Part shown: one piece after another, positions 52,257-62,300 of the stretch
Numbering within the stretch: position 1 is the first letter of the stretch
How the letters are laid out: the number at the start of each line of letters is the position of its first letter
Assembly (NCBI RefSeq): GCF_009734405.1
Contig: NZ_CP046453.1
Location: 372,001-436,000, forward strand
DNA: 64,000 nt
Origin: Corynebacterium comes
GTDB taxonomy: Bacteria; Actinomycetota; Actinomycetes; Mycobacteriales; Mycobacteriaceae
Direction of reading: 5' to 3'
The notes under the pieces: generated by a model
Databases searched by the model: none
Told to the model about the DNA's origin: nothing
What the model saw: only the letters and a program-made list of their open reading frames with translations
Position numbers and translations under genes: made by a program

Positions 52257-54179
52257 ATGACCACCACAGCGACAACGAGCACGACTCCTCCTCGAGCGCC
52301 TGAACCCTGGGTCCTGTTCATCCGTTCACGCGACGGGGCGATCACCGTCGCCACCCTCGTCGCCATCGCGCTGCATCTCATCCTGTGGTTCGGCTTCGGG
52401 TTGGAGAGCTGGGCGCGGGACTGGCCGCTCGTGCTGATGGTCGTTCTCGGCGGTATTCCGTTGATGATCGAGGTGGGCAGGTCGGCGATCGCGACCCGCG
52501 GTGGTGCGGACACGTTGGCGGCCGTCTCCATCATCTCGGCAGTGCTGCTGGGGGAGTGGCTGGTCGCGGCCATCATCGTCCTCATGCTCTCGGGTGGTGA
52601 GGCGCTCGAGGAGGCGGCGTCGAAACGCGCCTCGGGAACCCTCGATGCCCTCGCCCGACGGGCGCCGACCACGTCGCACCGGCTGCTGGGGGGCACGTTC
52701 GCCGAGGGGACCGAAGAGGTCCCGGTCAGTGAGATCGGGGTGGGCGACCTGCTCGCCGTCCTGCCGCACGAACTGTGTCCCGTGGACGGTGAGGTCGTCG
52801 ACGGCCACGGCAGCATGGACGAGTCCTACCTGACGGGTGAGCCGTATGTGGTGAGCAAGTCGAAGGGGTCGGACGTCATGTCGGGTGCCGTCAACGGCGA
52901 CACCCCGTTGACCATCGTCGCCACCAGGCCTGCGCAGGACTCCCGCTACGCCCAGATCGTCGGCGTCCTGCGTGAGGCGGAGGAGAACCGGCCCGGGATG
53001 CGTCGCCTCGCGGACCGGCTGGGGGCCTGGTATACGGTCGTCGCCCTGGCGCTGGGAATCCTGGGCTGGGTGATCTCGGGTGATCCGACGCGTTTCCTGG
53101 CCGTCGTCGTTGTGGCCACCCCCTGCCCGCTCCTGATCGGCGTGCCCGTCGCCATCATCGGTGCGATCTCGCTGGCGGCCCGTCGCGGCATCATCGTGAA
53201 GAACCCCGGCATGCTGGAGAACGCCTCCCAGGTCAGGACGGTCATGTTCGACAAGACCGGCACCCTCACCTACGGACGTCCCGCCATCACCGACATCCAT
53301 ACGGCGGAGGGCTTCACCGAGGATGAGGTCCTGGCGTTGGCGGCGTCGGTGGAGCGGTACTCCCGCCACCCGCTGGCGGAGGCGATCCGCAAGGGGGCGG
53401 AGGCGCGGAAGCTGGCGCTCCCTGACGTCACCGAGGTCTCCGAGAAACCGGGCCAGGGTCTGAGGGGCGTGGTCGGCGGACGGCCCATCCGCATCACCAA
53501 CCGTCGGACGAGTTACGAGATCGATCCCGCCAGCCGCGACATCATCCCGGTCACCAGCTCCGGCATGGAGTCGATTGTCCTGGTCGGTGACCACTACGCC
53601 GCCATGATCCGGTTGCGGGACGAACCGCGCTCGTCGGCGAATGACTTCATCGCCCACCTGCCGAAGAAACACAACGTGGACACGCTGATGATCATCTCCG
53701 GGGACCGCGAATCCGAGGTCAGGTATCTCGCGGACAGGGTCGGGATCGAGGAAATTCACGCCGGCGTCAGCCCCGAGGGCAAGCTCGCCCTGGTGGAGCA
53801 GCACAACCGGCGCGGCCCGACCATGTTCCTCGGCGACGGGATCAACGATGCGCCTGCGATGGCGGTGGCGACGGTGGGCGTGGCGATGGGCGCCGGTTCC
53901 GACATCACCTCCGAGGCCGCCGACGCGGTCATCCTCGACTCCTCCCTCGAACGTCTCGACGACCTGCTCCACATCGGTGCGCGGATGCGACGCATCGCCC
54001 TGCAGTCAGCCCTGGGCGGTATGGCCCTGAGCATCATCGGCATGATCCTCGCGGTTTTCGGCCTGCTCACCCCGCTCATGGGTGCCGTCGCGCAGGAGGT
54101 CATCGACGTCCTGGCGATTCTCAATGCCGCCCGGGTCGCCATGGTGCGTGGCCCGTTGAGTGACTTCGACGAGAAGTAG
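52257..54179 (+). CDS. P-type cation-transporting ATPase, TPC motif
   Basis: A 640-residue P1B-like pump with no N-terminal metal-binding domain. The membrane motif is TPC (288-290, ATPCPLLIGVPVAIIG). The phosphorylation site is Asp332 in FDKTGTLTYG. LTGEP, SRHPLAEAI, ISGDRESEVRYLAD and GDGININDAPA-like FLGDGINDAPAM are all intact, so it should be active. TPC rather than CPC, CPH or SPC leaves the transported ion uncertain. A cation ATPase between rplA and rplJ is also found in C. glutamicum (from memory), so this is not a recent insertion. Confidence 0.92.
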   Translation: MTTTATTSTTPPRAPEPWVLFIRSRDGAITVATLVAIALHLILWFGFGLESWARDWPLVLMVVLGGIPLMIEVGRSAIATRGGADTLAAVSIISAVLLGEWLVAAIIVLMLSGGEALEEAASKRASGTLDALARRAPTTSHRLLGGTFAEGTEEVPVSEIGVGDLLAVLPHELCPVDGEVVDGHGSMDESYLTGEPYVVSKSKGSDVMSGAVNGDTPLTIVATRPAQDSRYAQIVGVLREAEENRPGMRRLADRLGAWYTVVALALGILGWVISGDPTRFLAVVVVATPCPLLIGVPVAIIGAISLAARRGIIVKNPGMLENASQVRTVMFDKTGTLTYGRPAITDIHTAEGFTEDEVLALAASVERYSRHPLAEAIRKGAEARKLALPDVTEVSEKPGQGLRGVVGGRPIRITNRRTSYEIDPASRDIIPVTSSGMESIVLVGDHYAAMIRLRDEPRSSANDFIAHLPKKHNVDTLMIISGDRESEVRYLADRVGIEEIHAGVSPEGKLALVEQHNRRGPTMFLGDGINDAPAMAVATVGVAMGAGSDITSEAADAVILDSSLERLDDLLHIGARMRRIALQSALGGMALSIIGMILAVFGLLTPLMGAVAQEVIDVLAILNAARVAMVRGPLSDFDEK

Positions 54180-54211
54180 TCGTCGACGTAGCCGGGGTCA
54201 GTGAGGGGCGC

Positions 54212-54246
54212 CGACATGCTGTCGCTAAGATGGCGACAGCATGTCG
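54212..54246 (+). promoter_or_regulatory. Twin palindromic operators flanking a -10 upstream of the ABC exporter
   Basis: Two palindromes, CGACATGCTGTCG (54212-54224) and CGACAGCATGTCG (54234-54246), are reverse complements of each other. They lie 22 bp apart centre to centre, about two helical turns. TAAGAT (54226-54231), a TANNNT -10, sits between them. Together with flanking bases they make a 16-bp inverted repeat. They are probably the binding sites of the TetR repressor encoded at the end of the operon. Confidence 0.7.
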
Positions 54247-54295
54247 GCAAGATCTGTCGGCAGTGAATCCCCGACATTGACCGGAGCCCCACCTC

Positions 54296-55441
54296 ATGTT
54301 CCTAGCCTGGCGCGACATGCTCTTCGCGCGCACCCGATTTCTACTGATGGGCCTGGTCCTGGCCCTCATGTCCATCCTCATCGTCATCATTTCCGGCCTC
54401 ACCGCCGGACTGGTCAACGACGGTGTCTCCGGCCTGAAGGCCCTGGATGCGGACGTCATCGCCTTCGCGGACGGCACGCAGACCGATTCCGCGTTCACCC
54501 GCTCCGTCGTGCAGCTCGACCAGGCAGATGACCTCGCGGCCGTCGACGGCGTCGAGGACACGGCCCCGATGGGGTTGACCATCGTCAACGCCCGCAACCA
54601 GGACGGCACGCCGGTGGACCTCACCCTCATCGGCGTCCAGCCCGGCTCCTTCATCGCGCCGGAGGGCCTGCCTACGATGAGCCCGGAACGTGCCGACGGC
54701 CAGCCCACCCCGACCCCTCATGACGTGATCCTCTCCGGGACGATGGAGGACGCCGGCATCAGCGTCGGCGACACCATCACCATCGACCGCCTGGAGACTG
54801 AACTCAACGTCATCGGCTTCGCCGAAGGTCAGCGTACTTTCGGCCATGTTGATCTCGCCTACGTCCCGATGGACGTCTGGCAGGAGGTCCATGCCGGCGC
54901 CCGTACGGGGGAGGGGGCCCCGTCGCGTGCCTATGAAGAGGCGTCCGTCATCGTGGCCCGCTCCTCGGGTGCGGACGTCGAGATGCTCACCACATCCTCG
55001 GGCCTGGACGTCCGCACCCTGGCGGAGAGCTTCCAGTCCTCGCCCGGTTATGGCCCGGAAACCATGACGCTGTCCATGATCGAGTGGTTCCTCTACATCA
55101 TCACCGCTCTGGTCACCGGTGCGTTCTTCCTCGTCTGGACCATCCAGCGCGCCGGTGACATCGCCGTCATGCGGGCCATGGGTGCGACCAGGGCCTTCCT
55201 GCTGCGCGACAGTCTCGGTCAGGCCGTGATCATTCTCGCGCTCTCCATCGGCGTGGGCGTGGCGCTGGCCGTCGCCCTCGGCCTCTGGCTGGAGAGCACC
55301 GCCATGCCCTACGCCACCGAGGTCGGCCCGATTCTCGGCGGCGCGGCCATGCTGTTCATCGCGGGACTGCTCGGTGCGCTGATCTCCGTCTACCGCGTCA
55401 CCCGCACCGATCCGCTCACCGCACTGGGGGAGAACCGATGA
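54296..55441 (+). CDS. ABC transporter permease (FtsX/MacB-like)
   Basis: A 381-residue permease. One N-terminal helix (FLLMGLVLALMSILIVIIS) is followed by a large external domain (about 40-255). Three C-terminal helices form the FtsX core, with VMRAMGATRAFLLRDSLGQA and a final TRTDPLTALGE, typical of MacB-type systems. It overlaps the ATPase gene by 4 nt (ATGA). Such pairs move lipids, peptides or drugs across or out of the membrane; the substrate is unknown. Confidence 0.92.
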   Translation: MFLAWRDMLFARTRFLLMGLVLALMSILIVIISGLTAGLVNDGVSGLKALDADVIAFADGTQTDSAFTRSVVQLDQADDLAAVDGVEDTAPMGLTIVNARNQDGTPVDLTLIGVQPGSFIAPEGLPTMSPERADGQPTPTPHDVILSGTMEDAGISVGDTITIDRLETELNVIGFAEGQRTFGHVDLAYVPMDVWQEVHAGARTGEGAPSRAYEEASVIVARSSGADVEMLTTSSGLDVRTLAESFQSSPGYGPETMTLSMIEWFLYIITALVTGAFFLVWTIQRAGDIAVMRAMGATRAFLLRDSLGQAVIILALSIGVGVALAVALGLWLESTAMPYATEVGPILGGAAMLFIAGLLGALISVYRVTRTDPLTALGENR

Positions 55442-56115
55442 CCACACCCGCTCTTGTTCTCGATGACGTCCGCGTCAGCTACGGCGACGGAGACTCCGAG
55501 GTGCATGCCCTCGACCGTGTGTCGATGACGGTCCACCCCGGCGAATTCATCGCTGTGGTCGGCCCCTCCGGCTCCGGAAAATCCACTCTGCTGGCGGTCG
55601 CCGGCGCGCTCACCACGCCCGACGCGGGCCATGTCCGGGTGGCGGGCGAGGAGGTCACCGGGATGGCCGACGCCGAGCTGGCCCGGATCCGTCGGGAACA
55701 CATCGGCTTCGTCTTCCAGTCCTCGGGGAACCTCCCCTCCGCACTCCGCGCCCGGGACCAGCTCGAGCTCGCCGCCCGGGTGCTGGGTCGTCGCGGCCGA
55801 CGGAGCAACGATGAACTGCTCGCCGCCGTGGGAATGCAGCACCGTGCCGGTCACCGGCCCGCCACGCTGTCCGGCGGCGAAAGGCAGCGCATCGGTATCG
55901 CCCGGGCGCTCGTCGGTGGACCCGATCTGCTGCTGGTGGACGAACCCACTGCAGCCCTGGACAGGCAGCGCTCCCACGAGATCGTCCGACTGCTCGCCGA
56001 CGAGTGCCATGAACTCGGGGTCGCCGGTGTCATGGTCACCCATGACCTCGAGGTGATCGAGTACTGTGACCGCGTCTATCAGATGGTCGATGGGCGGTTG
56101 ACCGCGGGGGACTAG
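55438..56115 (+). CDS. ABC transporter ATP-binding protein (LolD/MacB type)
   Basis: A 225-residue ATPase. Walker A is GPSGSGKST, the Q-loop FVFQSSGNLPSALRA, the signature LSGGERQRIGIARAL, Walker B LLLVDEPTAALD, and the switch His lies in VTHD. It is the partner of the upstream permease with translational coupling. Its TAG stop (56113-56115) is also the first half of the -10 of the TetR gene. Confidence 0.95.
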   Translation: MTTPALVLDDVRVSYGDGDSEVHALDRVSMTVHPGEFIAVVGPSGSGKSTLLAVAGALTTPDAGHVRVAGEEVTGMADAELARIRREHIGFVFQSSGNLPSALRARDQLELAARVLGRRGRRSNDELLAAVGMQHRAGHRPATLSGGERQRIGIARALVGGPDLLLVDEPTAALDRQRSHEIVRLLADECHELGVAGVMVTHDLEVIEYCDRVYQMVDGRLTAGD

Positions 56116-56118
56116 GCT
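56113..56118 (+). promoter_or_regulatory. -10 element of the TetR gene, fused to a stop codon
   Basis: TAGGCT ends 6 nt before ATG 56125; its TAG is the stop of the ABC ATPase gene. Confidence 0.55.
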
Positions 56119-56124
56119 CAGGGC

Positions 56125-56721
56125 ATGCCCAGGATCTCGGAGGCCACGGTTGCCCAGCATCGTGCGGTCCAGCACCGCGCGGTGCTGGACGCCGCAGAGA
56201 AGTTGATCGTCGCGGGGGGTGGGAAAGTTCCCACCCTCGCTGAGGTCGCCACCGAAGTCGGGCTGGCACGCTCCAGCGTCTACCTTTACGTGTCCTCCCG
56301 GGAGGACATGGTCATCCAGCTGCTGCTGGAGACCATCCCCGCCTGGCTGCAGGAACTCACAGGGAAGCTCGAGGGGGCCGGAACCGATCCCGGGGATCGC
56401 CTGGCCGCCTACGTCCGCGTGACCCTCCGGCTGTTCGTGGAAGGTTCGCACGGGCCGCTCATGGTCGCGGCTCAGGCCTACCCCGGAGCTTTCGTCGACG
56501 AGCGCGTGCAGCGGGCCCACAACGGTCTGGAGCCGGCGTTGCGCACCCTGCTCGGCGAGGGGGTGGACATCGTCCGTCCGCTCATCGACGCCGCGATCCA
56601 GCGCGGCGCCGAACTGGTCACCCAGTCGGGCGCCGACGTCGAGGCTGTGTCGGCGGTACTGCAACGCATGGCGCGGGCCTCGTTGGCGGGTGATTTGGAT
56701 GATCCGGGGGGTCGGCACTAA
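56125..56721 (+). CDS. TetR-family transcriptional regulator
   Basis: A 198-residue regulator. The N-terminal HTH (about residues 12-60) includes AVLDAAEKLIVAGGGKV, TLAEVATEVGLARSSVYLYV and the helix-4 start SSREDMV. The divergent ligand-binding domain follows. It is third in the ABC operon and the obvious candidate to bind the twin palindromes at 54212-54246. It could repress the whole operon, while its own leaderless promoter keeps a basal supply. Confidence 0.9.
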   Translation: MPRISEATVAQHRAVQHRAVLDAAEKLIVAGGGKVPTLAEVATEVGLARSSVYLYVSSREDMVIQLLLETIPAWLQELTGKLEGAGTDPGDRLAAYVRVTLRLFVEGSHGPLMVAAQAYPGAFVDERVQRAHNGLEPALRTLLGEGVDIVRPLIDAAIQRGAELVTQSGADVEAVSAVLQRMARASLAGDLDDPGGRH

Positions 56722-56906
56722 CATTATGCAACGAAGTTTGAACGGCCCCTAAAAAGGCCCCGCTCAAGTTTCACCGAAGACCGTCGGTCATCCGAAAGGA
56801 TCGAAGGCTTCCAGGACACTGGAACGGCCCACGCAGGAGACGCTTTAGAGCCACCACCTTCCTTGTGGGAGATGATGTGCCCTGTGCTCTTGCACGGGGC
56901 CTTTTT
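56719..56906 (+). promoter_or_regulatory. Ribosomal protein L10 leader with attenuator
   Basis: The 241-nt gap 56722-56962 starts with a -10-like TAACAT (56719-56724). It ends in a terminator hairpin: GCCCTGTGC (56879-56887) pairs with GCACGGGGC (56892-56900) with one G-U, followed by CTTTTT. Placement before rplJ and the structured middle fit the L10(L12)4-binding leader that autoregulates rplJL in many bacteria. Confidence 0.75.
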
Positions 56907-56962
56907 CATTGAAGAAGGTCCCGGCGGATCAACACGACACGTAATTGGAAGGAGGCGAAGTA

Positions 56963-57478
56963 ATGGCAAACGCGAAGAACCAGGCTGAGCTCGCAGAGCT
57001 CAAGGCCAAGTTCGAGGAGGCTTCCTCCGTTGTCCTCACCGAGTACCGCGGCCTGACCGTTGCGCAGATCTCTGAACTGCGTAACTCTCTCGGCCTTGAA
57101 GTCCAGTACTCCGTCGCCAAGAACACCCTTATCAAGATCGCTGCCCAGGAACAGGGCATCGAGGGTCTTGACGAGCTCCTGACCGGCCCGACCGCCGTCG
57201 CCTTCATCAAGGGTGAGGGCGTCGACGCCGCCAAGGTCATGAAGAAGTTCGCCGATGAAAACAAGGCGTTCCTCGTCAAGGGTGGCTACATGGACGGCAA
57301 CGCTCTGTCTGCCGACCAGGTCAAGGCCATCGCCGAGCTGGACAACCGCGAGACCACTCTCGCGAAGCTGGCCGGTGCCATGAAGGGCAATCTGGCAAAG
57401 GCCGCAGGCCTGTTCAACGCCCCCGCTTCCCAGGTCGCACGGCTCGCCGTTGCGCTCCAGGAGAAGAAGGAAGCGTAA
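56963..57478 (+). CDS. rplJ: Large ribosomal subunit protein uL10
   Basis: A 171-residue stalk base protein. The N-terminal [20 protein letters not shown] and [10 protein letters not shown] blocks bind rRNA. The C-terminal helix that carries L7/L12 dimers ends [16 protein letters not shown] 56963 has GGAAGGAGG at 56947-56955, the strongest ribosome-binding site in the window. Confidence 0.98.
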   Translation: MANAKNQAELAELKAKFEEASSVVLTEYRGLTVAQISELRNSLGLEVQYSVAKNTLIKIAAQEQGIEGLDELLTGPTAVAFIKGEGVDAAKVMKKFADENKAFLVKGGYMDGNALSADQVKAIAELDNRETTLAKLAGAMKGNLAKAAGLFNAPASQVARLAVALQEKKEA

Positions 57479-57556
57479 GTCGCCACTACGGCGCAACAGT
57501 TCAATCCCCACACATCCGGGCCTGTTGAATCAGGCCCACAAAGAAAGGAAGCCACC

Positions 57557-57940
57557 ATGGCTAAGCTCACCAAGGACGAGCTCATTGAGGCCTTCAAGGA
57601 GATGACCCTGATCGAGCTCTCTGAGTTCGTCAAGGAATTCGAAGAGGTCTTCGAGGTCACCGCTGCCGCTCCCGTCGCCGTCGCCGCTGCAGGCGCCGCT
57701 GGTGGAGAGGCCGCTGCTGAGGAGCAGAGCGAGTTCGACGTCGTGCTCGAAGATGCCGGCGCCAAGAAGATCGGCGTGATCAAGGCTGTCCGCGAGCTCG
57801 TCTCCGGCCTGGGCCTGAAGGAAGCCAAGGAGCTCGTCGAGAGCGCACCGAAGGCCATCATCGAGGGCGCTTCCAAGGAAGATGCAGAGGCTGCCAAGGC
57901 CAAGCTCGAAGAGGCCGGCGCCAAGGTCACCCTCAAGTAA
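57557..57940 (+). CDS. rplL: Large ribosomal subunit protein bL12
   Basis: A 127-residue stalk protein. The N-terminal dimerisation domain ([20 protein letters not shown]) is joined by an Ala/Val/Gly-rich hinge to the C-terminal domain that recruits translation factors ([20 protein letters not shown]). It is in an operon with rplJ and terminates at a strong hairpin. Confidence 0.98.
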   Translation: MAKLTKDELIEAFKEMTLIELSEFVKEFEEVFEVTAAAPVAVAAAGAAGGEAAAEEQSEFDVVLEDAGAKKIGVIKAVRELVSGLGLKEAKELVESAPKAIIEGASKEDAEAAKAKLEEAGAKVTLK

Positions 57941-57958
57941 GAGGAACCTTTTTCGCGC

Positions 57959-57997
57959 GAACCCCGCTCCATCCTTTCCCGGATGGAGCGGGGTTTT
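57959..57997 (+). terminator. Terminator after rplL
   Basis: ACCCCGCTCCATCC pairs with GGATGGAGCGGGGT with a 6-nt loop, followed by TTTTCC. Confidence 0.92.
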
Positions 57998-58038
57998 CCC
58001 GATTCACCGTCGACTGCGGATTGGTTTCGGGCGACAGG

Positions 58039-58044
58039 TAGACT
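58039..58044 (+). promoter_or_regulatory. -10 element of the DUF3068 gene
   Basis: TAGACT ends 7 nt before ATG 58052, consistent with a leaderless transcript. Confidence 0.6.
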
Positions 58045-58051
58045 CGCCTCC

Positions 58052-59002
58052 ATGCTGCCAAAGTCCCGTCTCCTCTCTTTCCTCCTGATCAGCGTGGGCA
58101 TCACGCTGCTGGTGGCGGGTCTGGTGGCCCCTCGTTTCCTCCACGAGGACAGCCGGCTCCCGCTGGATCTGAAGGCCACGACGTGGACGCTCACCGACGA
58201 CGAGGCACAGACGCGGCTGATGACCGATCCGGGTGGACGTGTGCTCGAGGTGCCTGTCTCGCGTCAGTTGCACATGGAGATCCAGAACCCCGCGGGTGAA
58301 GAGACCGCGACGCTGCGGGTGGGGGAGACCCTGATGCGTGACAGTCAGCAGGAGGAGCTGGACAGGCTCATCACCGCCGAGGTGTGGACCTTCGCCGTGG
58401 ACCGCGCCACCGGCCAGTTCACCACTCCGGCGACCCTCACCGATCAGCTGGCGAGCCCGGTGAGCGAAGTTCCGGTGGAGGGCGTGTGGCTGAAATTCCC
58501 CTCCGGAGCCGAGCAGACCACCTATGAGGTGTTCGACCCCGAACTGCGGCAGACCCGCCCGGCGGAGTTCGTCGAGGAGCTCGACATGAACGGCCGCACC
58601 GTTTACCGCTACCGGCAGGAGATCGGGTCGACCAACGTGGCGGAGCTCTACGCCTCTCCCTTCAACACCACCACCTTCCCGGACGAGGAGCGGGGTTATC
58701 TCTTCCACTCGGTCACCCGGGACATCCTCGTGGACCGCGTCTCAGGCCTGGTGGTGGAGATCCGGGAGGACGTGGACGCCTACTACGGCACGGTCGACGG
58801 GGAGAAGCGCGAGCAGGTGCTCCTCTTCGAGGGGCGGATGGCGCAGGAGCAGATCGACGCTCACCTCGGGGAGGCCGCCGAGATCCGGGACCCCGCGCTC
58901 GTGGACACCGTGCGTCAGGTGGTCATCGGAATCGGCGCGGTCCTGGCGCTGCTGGGGCTGGTGGGTGCGTTCGGTGTGTTCGGGGGACGGCGGCGTCGAT
59001 AA
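58052..59002 (+). CDS. DUF3068 family membrane protein (porin PorA-like annotation)
   Basis: A 316-residue envelope protein. One N-terminal helix (LLSFLLISVGITLLVAGLVA), an external beta-rich domain (about 30-285) and a C-terminal helix (VVIGIGAVLALLGLVGAFGVF) ending in GGRRRR fit DUF3068. Some databases label this family porin PorA-like, which the two-helix layout does not by itself support. It lies between rplL and rpoB on its own transcript. Function unknown. Confidence 0.87.
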   Translation: MLPKSRLLSFLLISVGITLLVAGLVAPRFLHEDSRLPLDLKATTWTLTDDEAQTRLMTDPGGRVLEVPVSRQLHMEIQNPAGEETATLRVGETLMRDSQQEELDRLITAEVWTFAVDRATGQFTTPATLTDQLASPVSEVPVEGVWLKFPSGAEQTTYEVFDPELRQTRPAEFVEELDMNGRTVYRYRQEIGSTNVAELYASPFNTTTFPDEERGYLFHSVTRDILVDRVSGLVVEIREDVDAYYGTVDGEKREQVLLFEGRMAQEQIDAHLGEAAEIRDPALVDTVRQVVIGIGAVLALLGLVGAFGVFGGRRRR

Positions 59003-59102
59003 GCGGATGGTGGGGGACACCGGCCGAGTGGTCGAGTGGCCCCCGGAAAGTCGTGGTAGAGTCCCCGCGTAAATCCGGATGACAACCGGCGTGGCGCTGC
59101 GC

Positions 59103-59131
59103 TTTACAATGCGGCGATATTGATATAGGCT
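59103..59131 (+). promoter_or_regulatory. Promoter of rpoBC
   Basis: TTTACA (59103-59108), a 17-bp spacer and TAGGCT (59126-59131). This is the best -35/-10 pair in the 329-nt gap before rpoB. TTGACA at 59201-59206 and TAGAGT at 59054-59059 may mark further starts. The leader would be about 190 nt. Confidence 0.55.
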
Positions 59132-59331
59132 GCTTCTTTGCGCTGGAATTCGTCTCTGGCCATCACCTAAACCTTGATCTGTCGGCCTGGAAAAGTCGAC
59201 TTGACAAGGTGATTTTGTGCTATCTGGGGACGCTCATTCCACAGCAGACCGAATGCTAAATTTACCAGCGGTTTCGGTGGTTGCAAGCCAGAGCGACCAT
59301 CGTCCCGCGTGAGGTGCTGGAAGGACCCATC

Positions 59332-62300
59332 TTGGCAGTCTCCCGCCAGACCAAGTCAGTGGCCGACATCCCCGGAACTCCCAAGCGTTATTCGTTCTCG
59401 AAGAACGCTGAGCCGATTGAGGTTCCGGGTCTCCTTGACCTGCAGCGTGAATCCTTCGCATGGCTGATCGGTACGCCCGAGTGGCGCGCCCGCCAGCAGG
59501 AGGAGCGTGGGCCGGAAGCCCACGTCACCAGTGGTCTCGAGGACATTCTCGACGAGCTCAGCCCGATCCAGGACTACTCCGAGAACATGTCCCTCTCCCT
59601 GTCCGCTCCGCGATTCGAGGATGTCAAGCACACCATCGATGAGTGCAAGGACAAGGACATCAACTACTCCGCACCACTGTATGTGACTGCTGAGTTCATC
59701 AACAACGAAACCCAGGAGATCAAGTCCCAGACCGTCTTCATCGGTGACTTCCCGATGATGACCGAGAAGGGCACGTTCATCGTCAACGGCACCGAGCGTG
59801 TCGTGGTCTCCCAGCTCGTCCGCTCTCCCGGTGTGTACTTCGATCAGACGATCGACAAGTCCACCGAGCGTCCGCTGCACTCCGTCAAGGTCATCCCGTC
59901 GCGTGGTGCGTGGCTGGAGTTCGACGTGGACAAGCGCGACACCGTCGGCGTCCGCATCGACCGCAAGCGTCGTCAGCCCGTCACCGTCCTGCTGAAGGCC
60001 CTGGGCTGGACCACCGAGCAGATCAAGGAACGCTTCGGCTTCTCCGAGATCATGATGTCCACCCTCGAGTCCGATGGTGTGGCCAACGTCGACGAGGCTC
60101 TGCTGGAGATCTACCGCAAGCAGCGTCCGGGCGAGCAGCCCACCCGCGATCTCGCGCGCTCCCTGCTCGACAACTCCTTCTTCCGCGCGAAGCGCTACGA
60201 CCTGGCCAAGGTCGGCCGCTACAAGGTCAACCGCAAGCTCGGCCTCGGCGGCGACCACGACGGTCTGATGACCCTGACCGAAGAAGACATCGCCACCACC
60301 CTCGAGTACCTGGTTCGCCTTCACACCGGTGAGCGCGCCATGACCTCGCCGACCGGTGAGACCATCCCGGTGAACACCGACGACATCGACCACTTCGGCA
60401 ACCGTCGTCTGCGTACCGTGGGTGAGCTCATCCAGAACCAGGTCCGCGTCGGCCTGTCCCGCATGGAGCGTGTCGTGCGCGAGCGCATGACCACCCAGGA
60501 CGCGGAGTCCATCACCCCGACCTCGCTGATCAACGTCCGTCCGGTCTCGGCCGCGATCCGCGAGTTCTTCGGCACCTCCCAGCTGTCCCAGTTCATGGAC
60601 CAGAACAACTCGCTGTCGGGTCTGACCCACAAGCGTCGTCTGTCTGCCCTCGGCCCGGGCGGTCTGTCCCGTGAGCGTGCCGGCATCGAGGTCCGGGACG
60701 TGCACCCGTCCCACTACGGCCGCATGTGCCCGATTGAGACTCCTGAGGGCCCGAACATCGGTCTGATCGGTTCGCTCTCGTCCTACGCGCGCGTCAACGC
60801 CTTCGGTTTCATCGAGACCCCGTACCTCAAGATCGTCGACGGCAAGGTCACCGATGAGGTTCACTACCTCACCGCTGACGAGGAGGACCGTTACGCCATC
60901 GGTCAGGCCTCCGTCGAGCGTGACGGTGAAGGCAACATCACCTCCGACCGCATCGAGGTCCGTGTGAAGGACGGCGACATCGCCGTCACCGACGCCAAGG
61001 GCGTCGACTTCATCGACGTCTCCGCACGTCAGATGGTCTCCGTGGCCACCGCCATGATTCCGTTCCTCGAGCACGATGACGCCAACCGTGCCCTCATGGG
61101 TGCGAACATGCAGCGTCAGGCCGTTCCCCTGGTCCGCGCCGAGGCCCCCTACGTGGGCACCGGCATGGAGAAGCGCGCCGCCTACGACGCCGGTGACATG
61201 GTCATCACGCCGAAGTCCGGCGTCGTCGAGAACGTCTCCGCCGACCTGATCACCATCATGGACGACGAAGGCATCCGCGACACCTACCTGCTGCGCAAGT
61301 TCGAGCGCACCAACCAGGGCACCTGCTACAACCAGACGCCGCTGGTCAACATGGGCGAGCGCGTCGAGGCCGGCCAGGTCATCGCCGACGGTCCGGGCAC
61401 CCACAACGGTGAGATGTCGCTGGGACGTAACCTGCTGGTCGCGTTCATGCCGTGGGAGGGCCACAACTACGAGGATGCCATCATCCTCAACCAGCGCATC
61501 GTGGAGGAGGACATCCTCACCTCGATCCACATCGAGGAGCACGAGATCGATGCCCGCGACACCAAGCTGGGCGCCGAGGAGATCACCCGTGAGATCCCGA
61601 ACGTCTCCGAGGACGTCCTGCGCGACCTCGACGACCGCGGCATCGTCCGCATCGGTGCTGACGTCCGTGCGGGCGACATTCTCGTGGGTAAGGTCACCCC
61701 GAAGGGCGAGACCGAGCTGACCCCGGAGGAGCGCCTGCTGCGCGCCATCTTCGGCGAGAAGGCCCGTGAGGTCCGTGACACCTCCATGAAGGTGCCGCAC
61801 GGTGAGAACGGCAAGGTCATCGGTGTCCGTCGCTTCGCCCGTGAGGACGACGACGATCTGGCACCGGGCGTCAACGAGATGATCCGCGTTCACGTGGCCC
61901 AGAAGCGCAAGATCCAGGACGGCGACAAGCTCGCCGGCCGCCACGGCAACAAGGGCGTCGTGGGCAAGATCCTGCCGCCGGAGGACATGCCGTTCATGCC
62001 GGACGGCACCCCGGTGGACATCATCCTGAACACCCACGGTGTGCCGCGTCGTATGAACATCGGTCAGGTTCTGGAGATCCACCTCGGTTGGCTCGCCGCC
62101 GCCGGCTGGACCGTCGACCCGGCTGCCATTGAGAACGCCGAGCTGATCGAGACCCTCCCTGAGGAGCTCTACGACGTCCCGGCCAACTCGCTGACCGCCA
62201 CCCCGGTCTTCGACGGCGCCTCCAACCAGGAGATCGCCGGCCTGCTCGCCAACTCCCGGCCGAACCGTGACGGCGACGTCATGGTCGACGCTAACGGCAA

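Noticed and set aside
58052..59002. True PorA cell-wall porin
   Set aside because: Corynebacterial PorA/PorH proteins are very short peptides. This protein has two terminal helices and a large external domain, so the database label is not adopted.
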